Part shown: piece after piece, positions 43,738 through 53,793 of the stretch
Layout: the number at the start of each line of letters is the position of its first letter
How positions within the stretch are numbered: the stretch's first letter is position 1
DNA from: Streptomyces sp. BA2
Lineage (GTDB): Bacteria > Actinomycetota > Actinomycetes > Streptomycetales > Streptomycetaceae
Length of the DNA: 64,000 nucleotides
Assembly (NCBI RefSeq): GCF_009769735.1
Contig: NZ_WSRO01000002.1
Span: 2,554,001-2,618,000 of the forward strand
Reading direction: 5' to 3'
Program-made: the position numbers and the translations under genes
Notes under the pieces: generated by a model
Databases searched by the model: none
The model's input: only the letters and a program-made list of their open reading frames with translations
Told to the model about the DNA's origin: nothing

Positions 43738-46719
43738 TCAGCGGCGCAGATGTGCAAGGGATGCGCCCATAAGAGCGGCCCGTTCGGCGTTTCCGGGTAC
43801 GTGCTCGAACCCGAAGCCGAGCAGCACGCTGTCACGCGCTGTGACGGCCGCGTAGGGCCTGTAGAGCTCTCCCGTACGGGCCCAGTCACCCGTGATGTTG
43901 GGGCTTCCGGGAGGCGCCGGAGCGACGCTCCAGGTGCCCAGCGAGGCCTCGAATCCCTCGGTCTGCGTGGCGTTGCCCCCTATCACGAGCTGGGCGTTGT
44001 CGGCAAACAGTCCGCGGCCCCCGCTGGAGGGGTCGGTGATGGAGCTGAGCGACACCTCGACCGTCTTGCCCGCGTAGGCGCTCAGGTCGAAGGAGACGGG
44101 CTTCCATCCGCTGGAGGACCCGGTGAAGCTGTTCCAGGCCCCACTGGTGCCGGACGCCGTGCAGCCGGTCGCCGACTGCGTCAGGTAGTGGCGCAGGAAC
44201 GGGTGCCCGTTGAGGAAGAATCCGGCCTCGCACTCGGTCGGCACGGTCTGGGACGAGTTCCCGTTCGTGTCCGGGAGCGTGGTCCAGTCGTCGTTGCCGG
44301 TGGTGTGCGCCTCGAGCACGCCGTGGTCGTAGCCGGTCTCCAGGTTCCAGTTGAGGGCGAACCGCAGCTCCGGCTTGTCCGCGGCCGAGACCCCGGTCAG
44401 GTCGATGGTGCGGGTCAGCCGCTTCCAGTCCTGGTCGGCGTGGGACGCCGATGCCATGCCCTGGCCCTCGAAGGGGGCGTACGGGTTGGCGAGCCCCGGG
44501 TAGCTGCCTGCCGCCGCGCTCTTGAACTGCGGGAACTTGTCGGCGGGCAGGCTGTCGGACGTGACGGTGTAACGGCCCGCCTTGTCCAGGGGGTTGGCTT
44601 CGGCGGCTGCGAGTGGCGTCTTCACGCCGTCGAGCGCGCCGCTGCCGGCGAAGCTGGTGGCGCCGGGTGCGGAGAGGCGTTCGTACGCGCCGAGGTAGTA
44701 CTGCGCGAAGTCGTCGCTCAGCGCGTCCCCGAGGTCCACGTTCGAACCGGTGCGCTCACCGGACTCGATCAGCTTGCCGCCCTCGTTGAGGTAGGCGCGT
44801 ATGGCGAGTTGGGTGGCCGCGCCCGGCACCGGGTCGCCGGTGTAGTGCACGACCGCGGAGAAGTGCGACAGGACGCCGAGCGGGTGCGGGGCGCCTTGCT
44901 TGGCGACGTCCCAGACCACGGCGGAGCGGCCGTTGGCCTTCAGGGCGTCGACGTACTTCTGGGCCTGTGTCGCGGGGGCGCCTTCCTCGGCGACGACGAG
45001 GGTGTTCGCCTTGGCCCGTTCGGTGACGGTGTACGTGAAGTGCGGGCTCTCCGAGCGGCCCTTCTTGGTGCGGCCGGTGAACCACACCTCGACCTTGTCG
45101 CCCGCGCGCGCGTCCTCGACCTCGGCGCGGTACTGGTCGAAGTGGAGGTTGTCCTCACCGCCGTACGTCTCGCCGCCCTTCCAGGCCTTGAGGTCCTCGT
45201 CCTGCGTACGGCCGCCGTTGATCCGGTAGTTGAGCTCCTTGTCGCGCACCGACTTGCGGGCGGTGACGGCGACTTCCTGGTCACCGCCGCGTGCGTACGA
45301 GTCCTTGAAGACGTCCGGCGTGAAGTCGGGGGCCTCGATACCGGTGACGGAGACCGGCTGGTCGGGGTGGAGTGCGGTCTCGGCCACGGCGAGCGCGTAC
45401 GGGACGTTCTTGGCGAACTCGTCCTGGATCAGCTTCTCGTCGTCCGGGAAGGTGAAGATGGAGGCGCAGTCCTCGGGCTTCCAGGGGTCGTTCGGGTCGA
45501 TGTTGGAGACGGTCTGGCAGGTGGACATCTCCGGGGTGAACATCGACATGCCGTTGATGTTGGCCGCGTGGCCGTCCGACTCGCCGTTGGTGGTGTAGAG
45601 CTCCGAGGCGACCTGCGGGTGGTAGCCGGGGATCGCGGGCTTCTCCGGGGTGCCCGCGAGCGCCTTGTAGAGCACGTCGTCGGGGGTGGGCGTGGCGACC
45701 TGCCAGCCCACTCCGTAGAGGATCAGTTCGGCCGCCGAGTGGTAGTTGATGCCGTACTCGAAGCCGATGCGCTTTTGGAAGCGGTCGAGTGCCTTGGTCT
45801 CGGGCTCGGACAGGGGGCCCGTGCCGCGGTAGGTCTCCGAGGAGGGCGCCGGGGACGAACCCTCGTTGTCGTAGCCCCACTTGTAGGCGAAGTTGCGGTT
45901 GAGGTCGACGCCGTCGCCCGCCGCGATCTTGCCGTCGCCGTCGATGTCGCGGAGGTTCTTGCGCCACTGGCGTTCGCCGTCGGCCGCGTGCGTGAAGTCG
46001 TAGCCGTCGGGGTTGGCGGAGATCACGAACCACAGCTCCGTGGAGTCCACGAGCTTGGTGATCTGCTTGTCCTTGCCGTAGTTGTCCAGGTAGTGGTGCA
46101 TCAGGCGGCGGGTCATCTCGGGGGTGATCCACTCGCGCGCGTGCTGGTTGGACAGGTAGAGCGTGGAGGGCTTGGAGCCGTCCTTGGACTTGCTCGCGCC
46201 CTTGGAGAGCTTCAGGGCGAGGATGTCCTGGCCCCCGAGCGACTTGCCGATGGAGACGACCTTGGTGAGGCCCGGATGGGCCTGACCGGTCTTGACGATC
46301 TCCTCCTTGAGGCCGCCCTTGCCGCTGTACGGCCGGAACACGCCGTCCCCCGCGGCCTTGAGCTTCTGCTGCGTACTGGCCGAGACCTTCTGCTCGGTCA
46401 GTTCGACGCCCTCGCTCTCGACGCCCTTGGCCTGCGCCTCGGTCAGGTAGACCTCGACGCGGGCGGTGCCGCGCTCGCGGGTCTGCCCCGCGAACTCGTG
46501 GGCGTCCTGGCCGGCCTTGACGAGGATCGGGATCTGCTTCTCGGTGATCTCGGCCTCGTAGACCTTCACGGCCGCCGGGTCATCGGCGGCCGGGGCCTTC
46601 GCGCCGCTGTCGGCCTGGGCGTGCGGCACGGCGACGAGGCCGCCGACGAGCAGCGCGCCCGCGGCGACGACGGACCTGAAACCAGCTCTGGATCTTTTGG
46701 ATCTCGCTCTTCGTCTCAT
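43738..46719 (-). CDS. Large secreted zinc carboxypeptidase (M14)
   Basis: 993 residues. Residues 1-36 form a Sec signal peptide after a basic start, ending HAQA. A prodomain-like region reaches about residue 125. The M14 domain follows, with zinc ligands His193 and Glu196 (HAREW) and His327 (INYHSAAEL), and catalytic Glu397 (MFTPEMST). A DxDxDGxI loop at 258-269 (DIDGDGKIAAGD) looks like a calcium site. The C-terminal 500 residues hold Ig-like and jelly-roll segments similar to immune inhibitor A. GGGGGG precedes the ATG. It probably digests extracellular protein; exact specificity unknown. Confidence 0.9.
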   Translation of the reverse strand: MRRRARSKRSRAGFRSVVAAGALLVGGLVAVPHAQADSGAKAPAADDPAAVKVYEAEITEKQIPILVKAGQDAHEFAGQTRERGTARVEVYLTEAQAKGVESEGVELTEQKVSASTQQKLKAAGDGVFRPYSGKGGLKEEIVKTGQAHPGLTKVVSIGKSLGGQDILALKLSKGASKSKDGSKPSTLYLSNQHAREWITPEMTRRLMHHYLDNYGKDKQITKLVDSTELWFVISANPDGYDFTHAADGERQWRKNLRDIDGDGKIAAGDGVDLNRNFAYKWGYDNEGSSPAPSSETYRGTGPLSEPETKALDRFQKRIGFEYGINYHSAAELILYGVGWQVATPTPDDVLYKALAGTPEKPAIPGYHPQVASELYTTNGESDGHAANINGMSMFTPEMSTCQTVSNIDPNDPWKPEDCASIFTFPDDEKLIQDEFAKNVPYALAVAETALHPDQPVSVTGIEAPDFTPDVFKDSYARGGDQEVAVTARKSVRDKELNYRINGGRTQDEDLKAWKGGETYGGEDNLHFDQYRAEVEDARAGDKVEVWFTGRTKKGRSESPHFTYTVTERAKANTLVVAEEGAPATQAQKYVDALKANGRSAVVWDVAKQGAPHPLGVLSHFSAVVHYTGDPVPGAATQLAIRAYLNEGGKLIESGERTGSNVDLGDALSDDFAQYYLGAYERLSAPGATSFAGSGALDGVKTPLAAAEANPLDKAGRYTVTSDSLPADKFPQFKSAAAGSYPGLANPYAPFEGQGMASASHADQDWKRLTRTIDLTGVSAADKPELRFALNWNLETGYDHGVLEAHTTGNDDWTTLPDTNGNSSQTVPTECEAGFFLNGHPFLRHYLTQSATGCTASGTSGAWNSFTGSSSGWKPVSFDLSAYAGKTVEVSLSSITDPSSGGRGLFADNAQLVIGGNATQTEGFEASLGTWSVAPAPPGSPNITGDWARTGELYRPYAAVTARDSVLLGFGFEHVPGNAERAALMGASLAHLRR

Positions 46720-46837
46720 GAGCCCCCCTTGCGGTTGTCCGGCACATTTGTGCGCGAACGCCAGGCTCGTGACACTTCATGATCATGTCAATATGGCGTG
46801 AGGGGTGCTGTGCGGGATGGCGTACGGAGGCGCTGAA

Positions 46838-46869
46838 AAGCCGCCGGTGCCTCACGGCTCCGGCGGCTT
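46838..46869 (-). terminator. Terminator of the uvrC-rapZ-yvcK-whiA operon
   Basis: AAGCCGCCGG (46838-46847) pairs with CCGGCGGCTT (46860-46869), with an inner GCC/GGC pair. On the minus strand it ends in TTTT. It lies 19 bases after the whiA stop. Confidence 0.75.
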
Positions 46870-46888
46870 ACGTCACGTACGGCAGCGG

Positions 46889-47878
46889 TCAGACCGCCAT
46901 GTTGTCGGCGAGCTCCTCGCTCAAGTTGGACTCCGTACCCGGAATCCCCAGGTCCTGGGCCCGCTTGTCCGCCATGGCGAGCAGCCGGCGGATACGGCCC
47001 GCGACCGCGTCCTTCGTCAGCGCCGGGTCGGCGAGCGCGCCCAGCTCCTCCAGGGAAGCCTGCTTGTGCTCCATGCGCAGCCGTCCGGCCGCCGCGAGGT
47101 GTTCGGGGACCTCGTCGCCGAGGATCTCCAGGGCGCGCTGCACACGGGCGCCCGCGGCGACGGCCGCGCGGGCCGAGCGGCGCAGATTGGCGTCGTCGAA
47201 GTTGGCCAGGCGGTTGGCGGTGGCGCGCACCTCGCGGCGCATCCGCCGCTCCTCCCAGGCGAGCACCGACTCATGGGCGCCGAGCCGGGTGAGCAGGGCG
47301 CCGATCGCGTCACCGTCCCGGACGACGACGCGGTCCACTCCGCGCACCTCACGGGCCTTGGCGGCGATCTGCAGCCTGCGCGCGGCGCCGACCAGGGCGA
47401 GCGCGGCCTCCGGGCCCGGGCAGGTGACCTCAAGGGACGAGGAGCGGCCCGGCTCGGTCAGCGAGCCGTGCGCGAGGAACGCCCCGCGCCACGCGGCCTC
47501 GGCGTCACAGGTGGCCCCCGAGACCACCTGTGGCGGCAGGCCCCTGATGGGGCGCCCACGGCCGTCCACGAGGCCCGTCTGGCGGGCCAGCTGATCGCCG
47601 CCCGCGACCACCCGTACGACGTAACGCGAGCCGCGCCGCAGCCCGCCGGGGGCCATCACGATCAGCTCCGAGCTGTGCCCGAAGATCTCAAGAATGTCCC
47701 GCTTCAGCCGCCGCGCGGCCATCGCCGTGTCCAGCTCCGCCTCGATCACGATGCGGCCGCTCACCAGGTGAAGGCCGCCCGCGAACCGCAGGATGGCCGA
47801 GACCTCTGCCTTTCTGCAGCAGGTCCGGGTGACGGGAAGCCGGGAGATCTCGTCCTTCACCGCTGCCGTCATCGCCAT
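46889..47878 (-). CDS. whiA: Sporulation regulator WhiA
   Basis: 329 residues, with an N-terminal degenerate LAGLIDADG homing-endonuclease-like region ([31 protein letters not shown]) and a C-terminal helix-turn-helix ([30 protein letters not shown]). WhiA works with WhiB to switch on sporulation septation genes. It is last in the uvrC-rapZ-yvcK-whiA operon, overlapping yvcK by 10 bases. Such linkage is conserved in Gram-positive bacteria. GGAAGG is found upstream. Confidence 0.97.
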   Translation of the reverse strand: MAMTAAVKDEISRLPVTRTCCRKAEVSAILRFAGGLHLVSGRIVIEAELDTAMAARRLKRDILEIFGHSSELIVMAPGGLRRGSRYVVRVVAGGDQLARQTGLVDGRGRPIRGLPPQVVSGATCDAEAAWRGAFLAHGSLTEPGRSSSLEVTCPGPEAALALVGAARRLQIAAKAREVRGVDRVVVRDGDAIGALLTRLGAHESVLAWEERRMRREVRATANRLANFDDANLRRSARAAVAAGARVQRALEILGDEVPEHLAAAGRLRMEHKQASLEELGALADPALTKDAVAGRIRRLLAMADKRAQDLGIPGTESNLSEELADNMAV

Positions 47879-48876
47879 GGGCCGATCCTTCCATGCATCC
47901 GAAAAATACGGTCGTACGCGGTGGCCAGGAGCTCCGGATCGTGCCTCGGAGTGCCATCGTGCCTGGCCACCGGCGCCAGCTCGACCGTGGCGCCGAGCCG
48001 CTTGGCGGCATCGGTGAGTGACTCACGGTCGGGCACGGCGGCGTCGTCGGCCAGCACCACGTCCAGGGCGAGTTTAGGGGCGTGTCGGGCCAAAACCTCC
48101 AAATGACGCTGCGGAGAGAACCCATCGGTTTCACCGGGTTGCGGCGCGAGGTTGAGCGAGAGCACCCTGCGGGCCTTCGTCTCGATGAGCGCGTCGAGCA
48201 GCTCGGGCACCAGCAGATGGGGGATCACCGAGGAGAACCAGGAGCCGGGGCCGAGCACCACCCAGTCCGCGTCGAGCACGGCGGCGACCGCTTCGGGGAC
48301 GGCCGGCGGGTCGTGCGGGACGAGGTGCACGGACTGCACCTCACCCGGGGTGAGCGCCACCGTGGCCTGCCCGCGCACCGTGTCGACCTCGTCCGGGCGC
48401 TGCGGGTCGTGCCCCTTGACCAGGGCCTGGAGCTCAAGCGGTACCGCGGACATGGGCAGCACGCGGCCGTGCGCGCCGAGCAGCTTCCCGACCAGGTCCA
48501 GAGCCTGGACGTGGTCGCCGAGCTGCTCCCACAGGGCGACGATCAGCAGATTGCCGACCGCGTGCTCGTGCAGTTCGCCCTTGGACTGGAAGCGGTGCTG
48601 GATGACGCGGGCCCAGGTCTGACCCCAGTCGTCGTCCCCGCACAGCGCGGCGAGCGCCTTGCGCAGGTCGCCCGGCGGCAGGACGCCCAGTTCGTCGCGG
48701 AGCCGCCCGCTGGAGCCGCCGTCGTCGGCGACGGTGACCACGGCGGTGAGGTCACCGGTGATGCGGCGCAGCCCGGCGAGCGAGGCGGACAGGCCCATCC
48801 CGCCGCCGAGCGCCACCACCTTGGGCTGAGCGCTCCGCTTGCGGCCCAGACGGTTCAGCCGCAGGGAAGACTTCAC
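47869..48876 (-). CDS. yvcK: YvcK/CofD-like nucleotide-sugar-binding regulator
   Basis: 335 residues with [19 protein letters not shown] at the start, [28 protein letters not shown] and [20 protein letters not shown], all typical of the YvcK family. In other Gram-positives the protein binds UDP-N-acetylglucosamine and influences central metabolism and cell wall synthesis. It overlaps rapZ by ATGA and whiA by 10 bases. Confidence 0.95.
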   Translation of the reverse strand: MKSSLRLNRLGRKRSAQPKVVALGGGMGLSASLAGLRRITGDLTAVVTVADDGGSSGRLRDELGVLPPGDLRKALAALCGDDDWGQTWARVIQHRFQSKGELHEHAVGNLLIVALWEQLGDHVQALDLVGKLLGAHGRVLPMSAVPLELQALVKGHDPQRPDEVDTVRGQATVALTPGEVQSVHLVPHDPPAVPEAVAAVLDADWVVLGPGSWFSSVIPHLLVPELLDALIETKARRVLSLNLAPQPGETDGFSPQRHLEVLARHAPKLALDVVLADDAAVPDRESLTDAAKRLGATVELAPVARHDGTPRHDPELLATAYDRIFRMHGRIGPWR

Positions 48877-49805
48877 TCTCGCCCCATGTCCCGATGGACG
48901 AGGACGGTCTCGACGCCCTCGGACACGAGGCGCGCTGCGAGCTTCTCCGACATGGCCACGGAGCGGTGCTTGCCGCCCGTACAGCCGACCGCGATCGTCA
49001 CGTAACGCTTGCCCTCGCGGCGGTATCCCGCGGCGATCAGCTGAAGCAGCTCGGCATACCGGTCGAGGAACTCCTTGGCGCCCGGCTGGTTGAAGACGTA
49101 ACCGGAGACCTCCTCATTGAGCCCCGTGAAGGGCCGCAGCTCCGGCACCCAGTGCGGATTGGGCAGGAAGCGGCAGTCCACGACGAGGTCGGCGTCGACC
49201 GGCAGGCCGTACTTGTAGCCGAACGACATGACCGTGGCCCGCAGCTCGGGCTCCTCGTCGCCCGCGAACTGGGCGTCCATCTTGGCCCGCAGCTCGTGCA
49301 CGTTCAGGCTGGAGGTGTCGATCACCAGGTCGGCGTCGCCGCGCAGCTCGCGCAGGAGCTCGCGCTCGGCCGCGATGCCGTCGACGATGCGGCCGTCGCC
49401 CTGCAGCGGGTGCGGACGGCGGACCGACTCGAAGCGGCGCACCAGGGCGTCGTCCGAGGACTCCAGGAAGACGATGCGCCGGGTGACGTTCTTGGCCTCC
49501 AGGTCCGCGAGGGACTGGCGCAGATTGTCGAAGAAGCGGCGGCCTCGTACGTCGACGACGACCGCGATGCGGGCGACGTTCCCCTGCGAGCGGGCGCCGA
49601 GCTCCACCATGGTGGGGATCAGCGCGGGCGGGAGGTTGTCGACGACGAACCAGCCGAGGTCCTCAAGACACTTCGCCGCGGTGCTGCGTCCGGCTCCCGA
49701 CATGCCGGAGATGATCACCAGCTCGGGGACCACCTCAGCGGCCTCACCTGGGGTGATGGTCGTGCCCGTACTCACTTGCTCGCCGCCTTCATCGTGCTCG
49801 GTCAT
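48873..49805 (-). CDS. rapZ: RNase adapter-type nucleotide-binding protein RapZ
   Basis: 310 residues, of the YvcJ/RapZ family. Walker [10 protein letters not shown], the [22 protein letters not shown] segment, and the C-terminal [10 protein letters not shown] block are present. The E. coli protein guides GlmZ sRNA decay; in Streptomyces its partner is unknown. It overlaps uvrC (49802-49805) and yvcK by 4 bases. Confidence 0.96.
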   Translation of the reverse strand: MTEHDEGGEQVSTGTTITPGEAAEVVPELVIISGMSGAGRSTAAKCLEDLGWFVVDNLPPALIPTMVELGARSQGNVARIAVVVDVRGRRFFDNLRQSLADLEAKNVTRRIVFLESSDDALVRRFESVRRPHPLQGDGRIVDGIAAERELLRELRGDADLVIDTSSLNVHELRAKMDAQFAGDEEPELRATVMSFGYKYGLPVDADLVVDCRFLPNPHWVPELRPFTGLNEEVSGYVFNQPGAKEFLDRYAELLQLIAAGYRREGKRYVTIAVGCTGGKHRSVAMSEKLAARLVSEGVETVLVHRDMGRE

Positions 49806-51859
49806 GTCTCCTGCCCCCGTCGTTCTTCTTCTGATTCTGAGGCGCCCGCGGACACGGGCTCCTCGCCATCGTCCGAGGCTCCCGCGCTCGCGGGCTCCTC
49901 TTCTTCAATGATCTCTCCGGTCGCCGTATTCACGGCAGGCCCCGCGGGAGTCGCTCCGGCCAGGGCCGCGACGATCACCTCGGCCGTCTTGCGACCTATG
50001 CCCGGAACCTCGCAGATCTGATCAATTGTCGCGGATCGCAGCCTTTTCACCGAACCGAAGTGCTTGATCAGCGTCTGCTTGCGTGTGTCGCCGAGGCCCG
50101 GCACGGCGTCCAGCGGTCCGGCTTTGAAGCGCTTGGCCCGCTTGGCGCGCTGATAGGTGATCGCGAAGCGGTGCGCCTCGTCGCGTACCCGCTGGAGAAG
50201 GTACAGCCCTTCGCTGGTGCGCGGCAGGATCACCGGGTCGTCGTCGCCCGGAACCCAGACCTCTTCCAGGCGCTTGGCGAGGCCGCACACCGCGATGTCG
50301 TCGATGCCGAGCTCGTCCAGAGCCCGCTGGGCGGCCGCGACCTGCGGCTGGCCTCCGTCGACGACGACGAGCTGGGGCGGGTAGGCGAAGCGCTTGGGGC
50401 GGCCGTCCTCCTCGGTCAGGCTCTCCTGCTCGCCGTCGGCGTCCCACTCCCCCGTCTTCTCCTTGTCGGCGAGGTAGCGCTTGAAGCGGCGCGAGAGCAC
50501 CTCGTGCATGGAGCGGACGTCGTCCTGGCCCTCGAAGCTTTTGATCTGGAAGCGCCTGTACTCGCTCTTGCGGGCGAGGCCGTCCTCGAAGACGACCATC
50601 GACGCCACGACGTCGTCACCCTGCAGATGCGAGATGTCGTAGCACTCGATGCGCAGCGGGGCGCTGTCCAGTTCGAGCGCCTCGGCGATCTCCTCCAGGG
50701 CGCGGGAGCGGGTGGTCAGGTCGGAGGCGCGCTTGGTCTTGTGCAGCATGAGCGACTGCTGTGCGTTGCGCGCCACGGTCTCCATCAGCGCCTTCTTGTC
50801 GCCGCGCTGCGGGATGCGCAGCGAGACGTTCGAACCGCGGCGCTCGGTGAGCCACTGCTGGACGGGCTCTATGGGGTCGGGCAGCGCGGGAACGAGGACT
50901 TCCTTCGGTACGGAATCACCGCTCTCCTCCCCGTACAGCTGCTGGAGGGCGTGCTCGACGAGGTCGCCGCTGGTGACCGCCTCGACCTTGTCGGTGACCC
51001 AGCCGCGCTGACCGCGCACGCGGCCACCGCGTACGTGGAAGATCTGGACGGCCGCCTCCAGCTCGTCCTCCGCGAGGGCGATGAGGTCGGCGTCCGTGGC
51101 GTCGGCGAGGACGACGGCGCTCTTCTCCATGGCCTTCTTGAGGGCCCCGATGTCGTCGCGGAGGCGGGCCGCCTTCTCGTACTCCATGTCCTCGGCGGCC
51201 TCCGCCATCTGCCGCTCGATCCGGCGGATGTACGCCCCCGTACGCCCGGTCATGAACTCGCAGAAGTCCTCGGCGAGTTCGCGGTGCTCCTCCGGGGAGA
51301 CCCGCTCCACGCAGGGCGCGGCGCACTTGCCGATGTAGCCGAGGAGGCAGGGGCGGCCCGTGCGCTCGGCGTTCTTGAAGACTCCGGCCGAGCAGGTGCG
51401 GACGGGGAAGACGCGCAGGAGGAGGTCGACGGTGTCGCGGATCGCCCACGCGTGGCCGTAGGGCCCGAAGTAGCGGACGCCTTTCTTCTTGTGGCCGCGC
51501 ATCACCTGAACCCGCGGGAATTCCTCGTTCATCGTCACCGCGAGGTACGGATAGCTCTTGTCGTCGCGGTACTTGACGTTGAACCGGGGGTCGAACTCCT
51601 TGATCCAGGAGTACTCCAGCTGCAGCGCCTCGACCTCGGTGGAGACCACGGTCCACTCGACGGAGGCGGCCGTCGTCACCATCGTGGCGGTGCGCGGGTG
51701 CAGGTTCGTCAGGTCCTGGAAGTAGCTGGCCAGGCGCTGGCGCAGGCTTTTCGCCTTGCCCACGTAGATCACCCGGCGGTGCTCGTCACGGAACCGATAG
51801 ACCCCCGGCGAGTCGGGGATCTGTCCCGGCTTGGGGCGGTAGCTGGAGGGGTCTGCCAT
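49802..51859 (-). CDS. uvrC: Excinuclease ABC subunit C
   Basis: 685 residues from ATG 51859. GIY-YIG nuclease ([26 protein letters not shown]), a UVR coiled-coil near residue 210, the RNase H-like 5'-nuclease ([32 protein letters not shown]), and helix-hairpin-helix motifs near the end. The last 35 residues are acidic and repetitive (SAGAS units). UvrC makes both cuts in nucleotide excision repair. TAGGGT on the minus strand (51872-51867) ends 7 bases before the ATG, so transcription may be leaderless. No LexA-type dyad is seen. Confidence 0.96.
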   Translation of the reverse strand: MADPSSYRPKPGQIPDSPGVYRFRDEHRRVIYVGKAKSLRQRLASYFQDLTNLHPRTATMVTTAASVEWTVVSTEVEALQLEYSWIKEFDPRFNVKYRDDKSYPYLAVTMNEEFPRVQVMRGHKKKGVRYFGPYGHAWAIRDTVDLLLRVFPVRTCSAGVFKNAERTGRPCLLGYIGKCAAPCVERVSPEEHRELAEDFCEFMTGRTGAYIRRIERQMAEAAEDMEYEKAARLRDDIGALKKAMEKSAVVLADATDADLIALAEDELEAAVQIFHVRGGRVRGQRGWVTDKVEAVTSGDLVEHALQQLYGEESGDSVPKEVLVPALPDPIEPVQQWLTERRGSNVSLRIPQRGDKKALMETVARNAQQSLMLHKTKRASDLTTRSRALEEIAEALELDSAPLRIECYDISHLQGDDVVASMVVFEDGLARKSEYRRFQIKSFEGQDDVRSMHEVLSRRFKRYLADKEKTGEWDADGEQESLTEEDGRPKRFAYPPQLVVVDGGQPQVAAAQRALDELGIDDIAVCGLAKRLEEVWVPGDDDPVILPRTSEGLYLLQRVRDEAHRFAITYQRAKRAKRFKAGPLDAVPGLGDTRKQTLIKHFGSVKRLRSATIDQICEVPGIGRKTAEVIVAALAGATPAGPAVNTATGEIIEEEEPASAGASDDGEEPVSAGASESEEERRGQET

Positions 51860-51908
51860 GCTCCACACCCTACTGGCGGGGGCTGACAGTCAGGGCTTGG
51901 AGGGGGTA

Positions 51909-51990
51909 TCCGCGCCCCGCCCGGACCCCGCCCGCCTGAGCCGCCGCTTCCCGGTCGGAGGGGACGTCCGCGCCACGCCCGGACCCCGCC
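51909..51990. repeat. 24-base direct repeat upstream of uvrC
   Basis: A 24-base sequence beginning TCCGCGCC and ending GGACCCCGCC occurs at 51909-51932 and again at 51967-51990 with one change. The copies are 58 bases apart, in GC-rich spacer between uvrC and the hairpins of the next operon. Confidence 0.6.
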
Positions 51991-52045
51991 GCCCCGGACC
52001 TCCGCCGTCCCAGCCGACAGCCCGCCGCCTTCCCCAACCCTTGAG

Positions 52046-52099
52046 CCCACCCGCCCTGAAGGGCGGGTGGGTGGGGGGAGCTCCCGGCCGGAGGCCGGG
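52046..52099. terminator. Double hairpin terminator
   Basis: CCCACCCGCCC (52046-52056) pairs perfectly with GGGCGGGTGGG (52061-52071) around TGAA. A second hairpin, CCCGGCC/GGCCGGG, occupies 52083-52099. It follows the stop codon of the minus-strand gene ending at 52106. Confidence 0.7.
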
Positions 52100-52105
52100 G
52101 GCCGG

Positions 52106-52954
52106 TCAGCCGTGCTGCCGGGTGCGACGGCGCAGGACGGCCGCCACGGAGAGGCCGAGGGCGGCCAGGGCTCCCGCTCCGGCCACGGAGAAGGCCACCG
52201 TGACGGGTCCCTCAGCCGAAGCCGCGGCCCGAGCCGGAGCCGGAGCCGGAGCCGCCGGGGGCTTCGCGGTCCGCTCCTTCGGGGCGAAGCCCCCCGCCTC
52301 GCCGGACTTCGCGTACGCAGACCCCGGCAGCTTGTCGGCGTACGCAGCGTGCACGCGCTTCTGATAGGCGGCGACCGAGACCCCGCCCGCGCCCACGGCA
52401 CGCACCGCGTCCGCGTCCAGCGGCAGCACCCGCCCCGGCCCCTGCACGTACCAGGCATTGATCTGCGGCTCGTGGAAAACGGTGCCTCCGGGGAGCTTGT
52501 CGGCGCCCACGCGCGCGTAGTGCGTCTCGTCGTCCCCGGTGGCGATGTTCACGACCTGCCAGGAGCTGCCCTGCTTCACCGTCCACAGGGAGGCTTCCTG
52601 CCCGTCGGACGAGACCGCCTTGCTGGCCAGGAACTCCACGCGGGCGACCGGCGCCCCCTTCTTCCCGGCGACGAACTCCGGGGAGAGATAGCGCACGGGC
52701 ACGGCGTCGCCGCCCTGCACGCGCGGATCCGCCGCGGCCGTGCTGACGGCCCCTTCCCGCGCGAAGAAGCGGGAGAGCGTCTCGAGGGTCTTGGGCGCGC
52801 TCGCGGCGTCGTGGGCCGCCTCACGGGAGGAGGTGGAGACGTCCGAAGGACCGGAGTCCGCGGTGGCCTGCGGCGCCGCGAGGCCGAGCAGCAGGGTGGC
52901 CGCCGAGCCGGCGAGCGTGGCCCTCAGCAGGTGACGTGGAAGGTGACGGCTCAT
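52106..52954 (-). CDS. Secreted, C-terminally membrane-anchored protein of unknown function
   Basis: 282 residues from ATG 52954; a GTG at 52963 would overlap the protease stop as GTGA and add 3 residues. It has an N-terminal signal peptide (RATLAGSAATLLLGLAAPQATA), an extracellular domain with YLSPEFVAGK and SLWTVKQGSSWQVVNIATGDDE, an Ala/Pro-rich linker (PPAAPAPAPARAAA), and a C-terminal helix (VAFSVAGAGALAALGLSVAAVL) ending RRRTRQ. It is thus exposed outside and held by one helix. No LPxTG motif is present. It is coupled to the secreted cysteine protease gene upstream, so the two probably work together. Confidence 0.75.
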   Translation of the reverse strand: MSRHLPRHLLRATLAGSAATLLLGLAAPQATADSGPSDVSTSSREAAHDAASAPKTLETLSRFFAREGAVSTAAADPRVQGGDAVPVRYLSPEFVAGKKGAPVARVEFLASKAVSSDGQEASLWTVKQGSSWQVVNIATGDDETHYARVGADKLPGGTVFHEPQINAWYVQGPGRVLPLDADAVRAVGAGGVSVAAYQKRVHAAYADKLPGSAYAKSGEAGGFAPKERTAKPPAAPAPAPARAAASAEGPVTVAFSVAGAGALAALGLSVAAVLRRRTRQHG

Positions 52955-52959
52955 CGCGC

Positions 52960-53565
52960 TCACGCCCCGATCCGGTACAGCGAGTGGGTCCAGGAGAAGG
53001 TGTTGTTGTTGACGTACCAGCTGTGCGAGGCCCAGTTGTAGCGGTTGCTCGAGGGCCACGGGTCGCCCCAGTAGACCCAGCTGCTCGCGTCGTCGTACCC
53101 GTAGAGGACGTGCATGTGACCGCCGCCGTTCGACCACAGGATGCGGGTCTCGACCGGCCGGCCCGCGTTGATCTCGGCCTGCACGGTCGGGTAGCGCAGC
53201 CAGCCGTTGACGTACGAACCGGGGTTGATGCCCGCCCACTCCAGACCGTTCTGCACGTTGCCCAGCGTGGCCTGGTTGTTGGGGCACTCGGTGTTCTGGC
53301 TGCGCCCGAAGGCGGCGTTGCAGAACTGGTTCTGGCTGTACTTCTTGCCGTAGAAGGCGGCGATCGTGTTCCCGGCCGCGGCCCAGCACCAGTTGGTCTT
53401 CTGCTGGGCCTGCATCGTGATGTTCAGGCGCTTGGCGGCGAGAACGGACGGGTCGTCGGGGGCGGCGGTGGCCGTGGCCGCCGGCGCGGCGACCAGGGCC
53501 GCCGCCACGAGGACGAGCGCGGACAACCGTCTGCGTCCGCTGTACCTGCTGGTTCTATGGCGCAT
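52960..53565 (-). CDS. Secreted papain-like cysteine protease
   Basis: 201 residues with GGGAGG upstream. The signal peptide is RRRLSALVLVAAALVAAPAATATA. Mature residues fit a papain/C39-like or AvrRpt2-like peptidase: oxyanion Gln in QAQQKTNWCW, nucleophile Cys60, His150 in NGGGHMHVLYGYDD, and Asp168 in WGDP. Two more cysteines (FCNAAF, TECPNN) may form a disulfide. Small secreted proteases of this type act on peptides or a partner protein; the coupled membrane-anchored gene is a candidate. Confidence 0.82.
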   Translation of the reverse strand: MRHRTSRYSGRRRLSALVLVAAALVAAPAATATAAPDDPSVLAAKRLNITMQAQQKTNWCWAAAGNTIAAFYGKKYSQNQFCNAAFGRSQNTECPNNQATLGNVQNGLEWAGINPGSYVNGWLRYPTVQAEINAGRPVETRILWSNGGGHMHVLYGYDDASSWVYWGDPWPSSNRYNWASHSWYVNNNTFSWTHSLYRIGA

Positions 53566-53766
53566 CGCGTTCCTCCCGAGCGGGGGGTGGGGTGGTGGAG
53601 GAGCGCGTCCGGACGCTGCGATTGAGCATCGAGTGTTGTCGGGTGCAGGTCAACACGGTTCAATGCGGGATTACTTGGGCCGTGAACGTCGGCGTACGTA
53701 TGTGAACACCCCTCGTACGCCCACCTGGTGGCCCGCTCCGACCGGCGCGTACGCCCGGCCGGCCGA

Positions 53767-53780
53767 TGTGAATGTTCACA
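53767..53780 (+). promoter_or_regulatory. Palindromic operator candidate
   Basis: TGTGAA-TG-TTCACA is a perfect 6+6 dyad 14 bases before the ATG of the following regulator gene. A half-site-like TGTGAACA occurs at 53701-53708 and GTGAACG near 53682. The regulator may bind its own promoter. It is too short for Rex or Crp consensus spacing. Confidence 0.45.
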
Positions 53781-53793
53781 GAAGGGTCTTGCG

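Noticed and set aside
53767..53780. TGTGA...TCACA as a Crp or Rex site
   Set aside because: The arms are separated by 2-4 bases, not the 6 required by Crp or Rex consensus.
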